A DNA stretch of 64,000 bases. Origin: Rhynchopus sp. YZ270_cl-10 (taxonomy: Eukaryota > Euglenozoa > Diplonemea > Diplonemida > Diplonemidae). Shown here one piece after another: positions 9,234 to 19,731 of this stretch. Where the stretch lies: contig OZ037926.1 of NCBI GenBank assembly GCA_964035575.1, positions 62,001 to 126,000 on the forward strand, given 5' to 3'. How positions within the stretch are numbered: position 1 is the first letter of the stretch; each line of letters begins with the position of its first letter. The notes below the pieces were generated by a model. That model was not told where the DNA came from. It did no database searches and worked only from the letters and a program-made list of their open reading frames with translations. Made by a program: the position numbers and the translations under genes.

Positions 9234-12172
9234 TCACAGCCCTTCTATGTATAATGGTTGGGTCGCGAAGGATTTTACCCACTTCATTGTCACAACTATG
9301 GACCCTGTTGGTTTGTTGTCCTGGTCGGAGAGTTCGAGGACGGAGTCTATTGAGGCTGCAGAGCCTTCGAGGAGGGGTGCGAGGGCGAGCGATGCCTTGC
9401 CTATGGGTGGCGTGGTGGGGTCGAGGCTTGCGTCGTCGAGCACGACGAAGTTGAGCACTGCGCTCTTCAGGTATTTTGCGGCAGCCGCGTCGACGGTGAT
9501 GTCGTACTCATGTGTGTGGCGGAACACAGGGTTCGTGGTGTGCTCGGCACGTTGCATCTCAACGTTGACCTCCTCAAGATACGTCTTGTCCGTGATGACG
9601 GTAGACATAGGCGCGACCAGCACATAAGGCATAGGGGTAGGCGAGCACACCAAAGACCTGCACTCATGCACAACAAGCTTCAACGCACGGATGTGGCGCA
9701 GTGCGTACACAAGGCCCACCTCGCGGTCGTCGTGCACAACCTTCGGCAGCCCCACCCACTCCAAAGGCAGCGGGCGCTTCAGGCGCAACGCAAACTCAAC
9801 ATTCGCAATAGAATTCGACTCCGCGTCGACCACATCGCAGTGTCCACGTGTGTCCGTCAGTGCCGGTGCAAGAAGCCCCTTCAGCGAGAGGAAACCACGC
9901 CCCACCAATTCATGGCCAAGACCGATCGCTTGGTGGAGTTCGAAGGGAACCTCCTTATGCTGTATGTAGTGCCGCAGTGCGTTGGTGACCTCAAGAGTGA
10001 AGCAGAAGGTGCGGGAGAATGTGACGGAGCGGCCACTGAGCGTCTCTGTGACGACAGTCTCGAAGTCGAGGAAGTCGATGCAGAAGAAGAAGGACGGCGG
10101 CACGTCGCTGTCGTGCAGCGACTCTGCCAAGGCGAGGTGCCCGAGGGACAGCTCCAGCACGTTCTCGTTGTCGCCGGCGGCAACGCTCGACGCGTCGCTG
10201 TCTGTGGAGAGCTTCTTCCCGACACCTCTGTACTGCACCATGTCGTCTGTGAGGCGGCGGAGCTTGTCACCCATGTTCTCGAGCAGCTGGTTCTTCGCCT
10301 CTGCTGCGTGCTTCAGGCCAGACATCTTCTCGTGGTCCAGCTCAATGCGCTCCTGACGAGCCTCAAGCATCTTGCGTGCAATCTCCAATTCGCGTGAGAG
10401 TGTGATGTTCTCCCCCCGCAGGTCCGACAGCTCCTTGTCTCCGACGTCCCAGGCTTTGATGAGGAACTCAAGGTCGGTAGGGTCGCCACGTCGCTTGTGG
10501 TGCTGGATGAGGGCAAGCGCCTTGTGTACGTCTTCTTCATCATCGACCTGGTGGTCGGGGCCGAAGAGCTTGACACGGTCGCGGAGAGCAGTACACTCAC
10601 CTCTGAGCTTGATGGTCTCCATGTCGAGCGCGTCTCGTTCCTTCTGCACCTTGAGCCACGTGTCGTGCAGCTCATCGCGCTGTTGCGTGACGGCAGCCAC
10701 CTCGCGGAAGAGTTGTTTGTTGTTGCGCTCCGCCTCCTCCAGGCTGTGCTGGCGCTCGTCCACCTGCCGTCCCCATTCGTCCTTCAGGTCCGCCATCACG
10801 TCCGTCCGCGTTGAGTGGCACTTCTGCATAAGGCGTTCGATCTCCGCATTCAGCAGCCTCACCTCTTCGTCCCTATCCCGCAGACGTTCCTCCACACCCT
10901 CCACACGCCCCTGCGTCAGGGACGCGACCTGCAACGCGTTGTCCGCTGCCAGGGCACGTCCGTTCGCATCGGCTACCTTCGCATTCATCTTCTCAAGCTC
11001 GAGGATCAGGTCCCCCTGGTTGCCCTTCAGCCCGTCTACCGCGTTCTGCGCCTGTGTGAAGCGTGCGTCGAGGAGGACGAGCTTCGCGTTCTTCTCCGTC
11101 AGTTCGTGTTTGAGTTCGAGAATATCCTCAATGGCACCGCCACGGTCGAGCTCGCGTGCGGCGAGTGCGTTGCGCTCGTGTGCGAGGAGCTTTAACTTGG
11201 AGTCGAGCGAGTTGCGTTCGTTGAGCACTTCCTCGATGCGGCATTGCAGGTTCAGGTTCTCGCGACGGAGGGCGTCCACTAGGTTCTGTGGTGTGTAGTG
11301 TGTGGTGTGCATGTTGTGTCAAAGCACGTACCTTAGAGTTGTCGTGTATCTCCGGCAGCAGGCTCTGCGTCTGCGGCGAGGTAGCGGTCGTTGCTGTCGT
11401 CTCTAGGATCTGCACACGTGGCGTGTGGACAGGGCTGCTGCGCAGGACAGGGCTGCGCGGGGAGCGCGTCACCTCTCGCACGACAATGCGTTCCTGTGTG
11501 GTGTGGTTTAGCGGTGCTTTGTGTAAGGGGGCATACCTCAGGCTCCCACCCTGCAGTCTGCACCCACGCATTCATCAGAACCGGCTGCCGCGAAAGGAAC
11601 TCCGCCTGCGGCGACGTTGTGGGCGACCTGCTCGCTTCGTGCCCCACCTCCATGGGCTCTGCGTTGTAGGGCACCTTCCGTGGGCGCAGGGCACGCACGG
11701 TCTGCACCTTGCTTGCGCCACCTTCCTTCTTGAGGCTCTGCTGCAGGTCCATGTACTTGCGCTTCCAGAGGTCGCTGTGCTTTGCGTCGTCCTTGCGCTG
11801 TGCGACGGAGGGGCTTGTGCTGCGCCCGGGGACGGAGGCACGACGCAGCTGCTGGCGGTACTTCCGTTCCCATTCGTCGGAGAGTTTGCCTGCGTCCTGC
11901 GACGCTTTGTGCGCAGCAGCAAGCTTGCGTGCCAGCTCCTTGATGCGGCGCTCCTGCAGACCTAACTGCACATCCGCGTCGTCCCTCCCACCACCACCCT
12001 GTACCGCTGTGCTGCCATCGGGGAGCTCACGCTTCTTCAGCTCCTCAACAATCGAGCGGAACTTCGTCTTGATCTGCGTGATCTGCTCCTCACGCTTCAC
12101 AGCCTCCTCCTTCAGACGAGTATTCGAAAACTCGAGTGTTTCTGCCTTTTTCCGCCATGATTCTGCAGACAT
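9234..12172 (-). CDS. RPGRIP1L: RPGRIP1L/MKS5-like ciliary transition-zone protein
   Basis: Three exons: 11537-12172, 11332-11493 and 9234-11285, joined across introns of 43 nt (GTATGC...CACAG) and 46 nt (GTACGT...CACAG); frames match at both joins and give 949 residues. The N-terminal two thirds is mostly coiled coil with an Arg/Ser/Pro-rich linker in exon 2. Two C2-type domains follow. The first (about 640-777) contains FFFCIDFLDFETVVTETLSG, FTLEVTNALRHYIQ and VEFALRLKRPLPL, the pattern of the C2-C2_1 domain of RPGRIP1/RPGRIP1L. The second (about 792-942) ends IVVTMKWVKSF. Known: RPGRIP1L (MKS5/NPHP8) organises the transition zone and anchors MKS and NPHP modules. The start is the ATG at 12172; a TTG lies upstream. 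A C-terminal RPGR-interacting domain is not obvious. Assignment is to the family; orthology needs a tree. Confidence 0.75.
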
Positions 12173-12280
12173 GACGGCCTGGAAAGTGAATGAAGTGAAG
12201 GGGGGGACGCTGATGGACAAAACCCCATCTTTCGACTGAAAGTATTATCTTAATCATTTTCAAGGTGTCTCATCCCCTCC

Positions 12281-12775
12281 ATGTTCAGCTCCACGCAAGC
12301 CTTTTTAAATAAGGCTTTCCTTCCCGAGACCATCCGCGACAACGAGTGTCCAGTGTGCAGCACAAAGCTGACAAAACAGCTCACACCGCTCAACACCTCT
12401 GACCTTCTGATCTTCAAGGTGAACAGGTTTGCCACAGCAAAGGGAGGAGCTGGTGAACTGGTCTATTTTTATAAACGAGCACGCCTATGAGGGGACAATC
12501 TTACTCACCATGAAACCAGGGTGTTTTGTCGACGCTGATTCCGACACATGGACCCAGCGCAAACTACGAGCTACTGGGGCCGGAGCGTTGCTGAATCAGT
12601 GCAGCAACCGGAAGGGAATCAGGCAAACTACACCTACATCTGCTCTGCCGACCACATAGGTTCGTCCCTTCACTCCGGTTATTACACCACCGATGTGGCA
12701 CGCGGCAACATTTGGTGGTGGCGAACAGATTGGAAAGAGGACACCGAGCCTTTTTGTACTGAGCCATCTCTGTAA
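12281..12775 (+). pseudogene. Degraded ubiquitin-specific protease (USP) fragment
   Basis: Translated pieces match the middle and end of a USP catalytic domain. From 12281 in one frame come SSTQAFLNKAFLPETI, CPVCSTKLTKQL and LLIFKVNRF, corresponding to the zinc knuckle and the LKRF strand. A second frame continues after about 12430 (VNWSIFINE). The first frame resumes with YTYICSADHIGSSLHSGYY and IWWWRTD, corresponding to the USP His box, where the usual GHY reads GYY. The N-terminal Cys box is absent; the fragment begins about 110 bp from the divergently oriented RPGRIP1L-like start. The frame changes and the lost His suggest a relic rather than an active enzyme. An unrecognised intron could explain one frame change. 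Whether it came from a host gene or was carried in by a transposon cannot be told. Confidence 0.55.
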
Positions 12776-13415
12776 AGAGGCATGAGGAAGAATCAAGAGC
12801 ACGTTGGTACTATCAGAGGGAGACACTGCTGACACACGAAACAGTATGAACATGACATGAACCGGAAGAGGTGCTGGAGCACATTGCTGAACCAGTAGCA
12901 GAGTGTGACGGGTTTTCGTGTTGAATGAAGACTTCCAGATTGATATGACTCAGGAGAAGTTGATGAAGAACAAAAGAAACAAAAAAAGGGGGCGATCGCT
13001 TGTTTTTGGGCTGGATAAAGGTTGTGGGGAAGAGAGAAGTGGAAAAAAAAGGAGAAGTCGGAAGTGCAAACACCTCACCGCCACTCGGCGGACGCAGGGC
13101 ACTGGAAAAAAACTAAAAAATGAAACACTGCTATCTTGGATAGCTGAACTTTACTAAAAAAAGGGAGGGAGGGAGGAGTACATTGGGGAAGGGGGAGAGA
13201 GGAAAGAAGATACAATAAAATAAGAAAAATAGGGTACAAGTACAAATTGGCATTTCTTAAAGAAAATCACCCGGTAGGTTGTTCGACCAAAAGTCAAAAA
13301 CGTAGGCTTGCCTGGTTTCATCACTCCAACTCTTGACGCACAGATGTCAAACGGACTCACTCAACAGACACACTCACCTCCTTTGGAGATGAGACCTTAG
13401 CATCTCACGCTCCTT
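12776..13415. other. Spacer with an imperfect CDS-like stretch and hairpin-family traces
   Basis: AT-rich sequence downstream of the USP relic and beyond the 3' end of the tandem-repeat protein gene. A GTGCAAACACCTC motif at about 13065-13095, ending ACGCAGGGCAC, resembles hairpin family D. No gene is supported. Confidence 0.4.
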
Positions 13416-15426
13416 CTAGTACCCTGTGGATCTGCTGTCGTAGGACATCTCTGAGTGTGACCGGGACCTGCTGCGTGAGGTGCGTGAGTCGCCTTCGTAG
13501 CTGACGTACCGCACCTCACGTTCGTAGCGTGGTGCAGGCTCGCCACGCCCGACAGAGGAGCCCTGTGAGGAGCGGCTGTGCGAACGTTCGCGGGACGCAC
13601 TTCTGTCGCCGTCACGCGAGCCGCCGTCAGACGACCTGGAACGCCTCTCGTAGGAGGGTGCACGGTGTGCAGAGGACGGTGTACGTGGCGTCTCACGTTC
13701 ACGCTCGCGCGACCGGTTGGAGTACGTCGACCGCACCGTGGAAGGTGTCGCCGGTGCCTGCGGCTCCTGCCTCCGGAGCGGCGAGTCAAGCATGATGGAA
13801 TGCTTCGCCTTCTCACTGCGGAACTGTGCCTGCGAGACCATGCGCTGTGGCGACGGTGTCGCAGAAGCAGGGGACCTGCCCTGCCTAGGAGGTGAGAGGT
13901 CTGCTTTGCACATCTTCTTCGACTCCGAGAACTTCGAATGCGATTTGAATCCGTGTGTCGGAGGGGTACTCAGGTTCGGCGACGTTGGGGTGTGCACGTT
14001 GCCGATGCCGGTGTGGTGGCCACGCTTTTCGCTGGTGAAGACGTGGTTCGATTCGTAGACGCGCTGTGGTGAAGGTGGTGGTGTGGTGTGGTGGGGGAGG
14101 TGGCGGTGATATACCTGCTGGCTGACGCTGCGCTTCTCGCCGGAGGCACCCACGCTGATGGTGTGCCCACGCTTGGCACGCTTGAGTTCGGCGTTGCTAG
14201 TAAACTGCGCAGAGGGGCTGCGCTTGGCCGCAGGCTCGCGTGTGCGTGTAGGAGAGTTGTGGATGTCGGTGATGTGGCGGCGCTTCTCAGAGGTGAAGTT
14301 TGTGTTGCTTGTGTGCGAGCAGTAGTGTGTGCTCGGCTTGTCGGCACGGGCCTGGCCTGTGGAGAAGAGAAAGTTTATGTTGGGGGAAAGTTGAATGATT
14401 CTGAGTCTCATGAAATGAGAATGTTTTTTTGTTTGAAACCGTAAAAAGACACATACGATTCGGCTGCGGCGACGTGGAGTGCCTCAGCTTGTCAGCATCA
14501 TACTCGAAGTGCGATGTGTAGCCATGTCCACGTGGGCTCTTTGCTTCCCGCCCTGAACGCTTGGGGCTGATCTCTGCAAGGTGGCGGCTCTTGTCTGCTG
14601 AGAAGCGCTCTACGGACATGTACTGTGGTGACATATCGCGTGGTGCCTTCTGTGCGGAGCGGCTTCTGTGTGTGGAGGAGTGCATGCCTGTACGGTGCAG
14701 CACCTTCTCGCGCTTGAGTGTCTGCTGCGAAGTGAACAGGTCGTGGTCCGCAGGCGACGGTGCACGCGGCTCGACGGACGCAGACCGTGCACGTGTCAGC
14801 ATGCTCTGGGACTGGTGCAGCTCCGTCAGGTGTCCCTTCTTCTCACGCGCCAGCTCCTTCCCTGAGGTGTGCAGAAAGCCGTCCGGGTGCGGCTTGTAGT
14901 TCAGATAGTTGTCCACCACCTTGTCCCTCCGGATCGACGCAGGCGTCGGCACGGGGTAGATCGGCGTCTTGCACTTCTTCACTTCGTTCTTCATCTCTTG
15001 GTGCGAACGGTGTCTGAAGTTCTCTGGGGAGCGTGCCTCATGCGCACCCTGCTTCGAGACGGGCAGGATGGGGGTGAAGTGCTCGGACTTTTCGATGGAG
15101 AACTGCTGGTGCGAGAGGTGGTACGGTGGGCCCTGCTTGTTGACGAGGTCTGTCACGGTGGGGGGCGAGCGGCGGACACGGTCTTCGCGGTAGGGCGAGG
15201 CACGGATGTCTGTCTTGCAGACACGCTTCTCATCCTCGAACTGGACGTGCGAGTAGTGCGGGTCCTGCGGCTGGTTCGCCTCGTACGGGTGCTGCTTCTT
15301 CTGGCGCATGTACCTCGGAGGGGAGTTGCGGATCTCTGTCAGGTGCCGCTTCTTCTCTGCAGAGAACTCATTCGCACTGTAGTGTGGCAGCTGCGACCCG
15401 TCCTCTGTGTGCGTGCTACGCGCCAT
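13416..15426 (-). CDS. Tandem-repeat protein with EK-H-T-I motif and RS-rich tail
   Basis: Three exons: 14457-15426, 14115-14356 and 13416-14063. Introns are 100 nt (GTATGT...CCACAG) and 51 nt (GTATAT...CCACAG). The 51-nt intron is a multiple of three, so retaining it would also keep the frame. The product is 619 residues. The body consists of about 13 degenerate units of 30-45 residues around a basic motif: an aromatic or Ser-rich lead, then EKxxHxTxIxxSP (for example SAEKKRHLTEIRNSPPR, TSEKRRHITDIHNSP, TSEKRGHHTGIGN, RSEKAKHSIMLDSPLRR). The last 120 residues are Arg/Ser/Glu-rich (RSRERERETPRTPSSAHR and similar). Charge and repeat style resemble microtubule- or axoneme-associated proteins; that is inference. 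I do not recognise the family. Confidence 0.7.
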
Positions 15427-16235
15427 ATGGTGTGGGGGTGTGTCTTTTTTTCGGTTGTGTCTCTTCGTTGTTGTTCTTGGTGGTTGAAGGGGAGCGGTAA
15501 AGGAGGAACTAAGAGAAGAAGAAGAGGAAAATTAGAGGGGAAGAGATTGCTTTTGTTGGACAGTGCTACCACACAGCCCTCGTTTCACCCCTTTTTTTGC
15601 GTTTTTTTTTAAACGAGTTTTGTTTGCGTTTTTATTACCCCAAAAAAAACAGCCCCCAATTTTATTCTCTTCAAAACAAAAATATGTGTGCGGGGGGGGA
15701 ACGTAACATGGTTGATAAAGATGAACCTAAGCGCCGTGCTCAAGTCACTGTATCAAAAGAAATTTTGCAAATGAATTCATTTTTTTTTTTTTTTTTGTGC
15801 GGGAGGATTGTGTTGAAAGCGTAGTTCCAGCCTAAGAGGGGAACACTGCCTATTGTGTGCGTGGGTTGTGCGTTTATCTTTATTCTTATATTTTTTGAGC
15901 TTATCGTAGGGAGAGTATATTGTCTATTTTCTGTCCCCCGTTTGTTTGCACTGAGCAATAGAGAAAAAATGGGTTACAAGAAAAGTGGTGTTGGTAAGTG
16001 CAAAAAAAGCGTCTGGAGGTCGAAAAAAAACAACACACACCTACTACATACGCTGCAACTTATGAAAAAAACTCCCTACAGAAGAAGTGAAAAAAAAAAT
16101 CTAATATAAAGCGAGTGCAAAACGCCCTCTGGGACAGCAGGCACATGACATGTGTTGCCCTTTGGGAGTTGTTAACAGGGAACATAAAAGAATTCGACTT
16201 TGAAATACAAAAGAAGTCTCTCTCATGACGTCTAC

Positions 16236-16322
16236 ACAGTGGCCCATACGGACCCTTAGGGTATACATAAAATTATAGGGTCCGCGGGGGGTACCCCCAA
16301 AAGGGTCCGATGGGCCCACTGT
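16236..16322. mobile_element. 87-bp MITE-like TIR element with CTAC duplication
   Basis: Left end ACAGTGGCCCATACGGACCC; the right end read in reverse is ACAGTGGGCCCATCGGACCC. The flanks read CTAC at 16232-16235 and CTAC at 16323-16326, a plausible 4-bp target-site duplication. There is no coding capacity. Confidence 0.6.
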
Positions 16323-17972
16323 CTACCTTTTGGGTGCGCACCCCCCCATAAAATGCAATAGAATGTATTGATTTTTGCCTGTTGGGGTTTTTAAAAAACT
16401 GAATTTTGAGGTCCTGAAATCTTCGTTTTTTTGCCCCACTGAAAAAAAAAAGGTATTTGTATTTTTTAGCTGTACATAAGGGGAGAGACCCAACGATTTT
16501 CCAGAAGAAAATGCGCAAGAAAGAATAAAACGAAATATCTACAGGGCACACAAAAACACGACACCAACACTTTGGATTTTTTCACGCAAGAAAAATAATG
16601 AAAGCAGACACTGATGAAATGGACCTCCTGTAACTTTAGGTTCCCAGGAGGAACATTTTTGAAAAAAGACATCAGGAATGGGGGTGGTTTCCGTCTCTAA
16701 ACTGGTCTTCTTTTGTTTTTTTTCTCTCATTCTGAACGCTCACATTGACAGCCATAACCCATTTTTTGTTCACTCTGAAACGGAAAAAATTGGGGGTTTT
16801 TATTTAAAGCTACCCAAAAAATAACGTTGGTCAAATAAAAAATACTTTTTGCACGGATCTGCATTCCACATGAACGGAACTTTCATAATCCTGGGACCCA
16901 CAGGGGTTGCAAGGGGCAGGGATGGGGGAGGGTAAAACTTTCGCTTTGTTTGTTTTTGTTTTTGTTTTGAAATATTCATTTTTGAAAAATCGCATATGCC
17001 AGCACGGCACTAAGAGGATTTTTCGACCACATCCACCCTCTGCTGGCTACTTATTACTACAATTTCACGCTGGCTGTGTATTTTTTTTTTTAAAACCCTG
17101 GACTCCTTGTGATAAATTGATCCCTAACTAATGTTCATTTTTAGGTTTCGTTCAGAGAGCCTCAGGTCTTGTGACTCAACAACTCCAAAAAAAAAGATAG
17201 AAAAAACTCCCCCACACATCCTCCAGCCTAGCGTTCTAGGGGTGCACACTACATGCGTGTAAAGAACACGCCATACAGGAGGAGGGGGGGAGGTCTAGGG
17301 TGTCCATCTTACGCTGTCTCTTCTCTGTTTCTTTGTTTATCTCTACTATTGAGTGTTCACGTTTGTGTGTGTTTTTTTTTCTTCTTCTTTTGCCGCCCTT
17401 TGTTACATCCTGGATCTATTCCCGCGTGGATATCAAAACGTTTACTGAAACCTCTTTTTGGATGCAAATAACGACCCTCCACCACAGTGAAGCATACGTG
17501 AACAAACGACAGAACGGTGCTGTGTGTTTGTTTTGTTCTGCTTTATGTAATAAAGTGTTTGAAAATGGCAGAGAGGTTGCACAAAAAAAAGGGGTGTGTG
17601 TTTGAAAAATCAATTTCTGCAAATTCCTGCACGGAATTATCCAGGTATGATGTGCAGTGTGTGTGGCGGGGGGCAAAAAAAAAACTACACATCAAAAAAA
17701 CAAATGGCATGTATGCTGAACCTTCATTTTTCTCTAATTTTTTTTGAGAAAAATTCAAAGAGATAAGGTTGTCTTCTCGCTTTGATTGGAGAGGGGGAGA
17801 GGAGGGGGAAGCACTAACGCACCGCACACTTCGGAGGATAGAGTGTGTTGTGGGGGGTGGTGTGCAAAGTAGGTGGAAGATGGCACAAAAAAAAATGAAC
17901 TTGATAGTGCAAAACGCCTCTGGGACGCAGGCACTAAGACATGAATGTGCCTCTTTTAACGTGCACATACAC

Positions 17973-18084
17973 CAGGGCGTTCGCCCCGGGGCGAAAAATA
18001 TTTTTTTTCGTTAAAAAAATCTTTTCCTGAAAAAATGACATTTTATTTCGCCCCAGGGCTTCGCCCCACCGGGGCGAAACCCTG
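17973..18084. mobile_element. CAGGG-ended inverted-repeat element
   Basis: It starts CAGGGCGTTCGCCCCGGGGC and ends CCGGGGCGAAACCCTG. The arms are GC-rich palindromes around an AT-rich middle. CAGGG/CCCTG ends are common in hAT-type elements, but no clean 8-bp target duplication was found, so the superfamily is open. Confidence 0.45.
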
Positions 18085-19582
18085 TATAAATAAATAAATA
18101 AATAAATAAAAAAAGGGGGAAAAAAAAAAAAAAAGAGAGAGATTTCTCCCCACCACCCTGTAGACCCCCCCGGAGGGGGGGTCGCAGAGGGGTGCATGTC
18201 CACTGTACTCAAAATCATCCGCAAACCCGCCTGCCGTGAGAGGAAGTTTCCCCAGCACTCCCGCTCGCTCCTCAATCCTGCAGTCTGCTGAAGGTGTACC
18301 GTACCCCCTGTTATAGAAGGTGTCACTGCTCGTGTCAACTCTACTTTCAACGGCAGAGAGTTGAAAATAATCAAAATAAGGATGAAGTCTCATATGACAG
18401 ATGCCTCTCTTGTACATCTGTTTGATTAAACAACACAAAGAGACCCTCAGTGAGGGGGGATTGATGAAATTCTCCATCGTTTTGCTGGTTTTAGTATCAG
18501 GAAAGTTCAGCTGTAATATCACTTGTGCTGGGGAAGGGATCACGCGCAAATAGCAAATTTTTTTTGACCATTCAGTACCAGGGATTCACCCCACGAACTA
18601 ACTTCTCTCCGGCGGGAAAATTTTTTTTGACCTATTTTAAGCACTAGTAAAAAAACGAAAATTTCGGGGTTTTTGGCATTTCGCCACGATCAGGAAAAAA
18701 CGATGGCGATAGCGAACGCCCTGACATACACACAAAAAAAAAAAAAAAACCACGTGATGTCGTTCATCAAAGGTAACAGAGAAAACATGAAAATAAATGA
18801 ATGTGTGTGTACATATCATCTTGGTATTAAACAAAAGAAAGAACGGTGCCGGGATCGCAAAAAGAGAAAGAACACTTTTTGAAAGACCTGTCGCGGAGAG
18901 TGTACCTTGACACATCTTTTTAAGAAAAAACGTTGTTGTTTCAAATAAACAAGTGAAAGAGAAAAGGAATATGCACCACAAATATACGCAGCGTTCGCAC
19001 AAAGAGAAACAAAAAAAGGAAAAACGTTCTTTTAAAAAGATTTGTAAAGATTGAATGCGCCTTTCGTCAACACAAAATGTCTAAACAAAGAAATGTTGGT
19101 ATTGATGATCCTAAGATCCTACTAAGCCCTCTCCTGCTTAGTCAAAAAAAACCTACAAGAAAAGAAGAAGAAAAAAAAAGTAAAAGAGAGCGGGAACTTC
19201 TTACCCCAATTCCGATGACATCCCTCAAAACATTAGAGGATTTTTTCCCCCCACCTGATTTTGAAAAAGCAGCAAAACGCGCTTCAAAATCAGTTGTTTA
19301 AAATAATAACAGTTTTGCAAAAAAAAAAGTAAAAAATACCCACACAACAACAACAACAATCTCTTCCCAACACCTACAAAAAAAAAAACTCTAAAACAGA
19401 ACCCCAAGAAGACCCTGCATCTTTTTTGTATCCTCACCATTTTTTTGAACTTTTTTTTTTTTGAAGGCTACCCAAATAATACCACCCACATCATCCAAAC
19501 TCCGTAAAAATATTCTAAAAAATGCCTTGAAATACAAAGCCCTAAAAATTCTACCTAACCTAAGACTTCTTCTCTTCATTTA

Positions 19583-19618
19583 CCGTATTTTCCGGTCCAA
19601 CAAAATTCCAAATACGGG
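19583..19618. mobile_element. TA-flanked CCGTATTT hairpin, shortest copy
   Basis: TA at 19581-19582 and 19619-19620 bracket CCGTATTTTCCGG ... AAATACGGG. It belongs to a four-member family with 31435-31534, 44281-44373 and 54572-54647. The TA flanks suggest a Tc1/mariner-type non-autonomous element. Confidence 0.4.
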
Positions 19619-19731
19619 TATTTTTTATTCGAAAAATTGACAACGCGTAGATTCTGTGAACTCCACGCAGCTTCTTTTTTTCAGTTTTTTTCATATTTTT
19701 TTGTTGCTCCATTTAACTCCTTTTTTTTGCT

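Larger units (their letters stand above)
15427..19731. other. 4.3-kb gene-free region with small repeats
   Basis: AT-rich with long A/T runs. It contains hairpin-family copies (about 15718, 16114, 16200, 17907, 17938, 19104), an 87-bp TIR element (16236-16322), a 112-bp CAGGG-ended inverted-repeat element (17973-18084) and a TA-flanked CCGTATTTT hairpin (19583-19618). Open frames here have homopolymer-driven translations and no domain. Confidence 0.55.

Noticed and set aside
12173-12220. Upstream extension of the RPGRIP1L-like protein
   Set aside because: The longer frame begins with TTG, not ATG, and its extra residues are not coiled coil. The ATG at 12172 starts the coiled-coil sequence directly.
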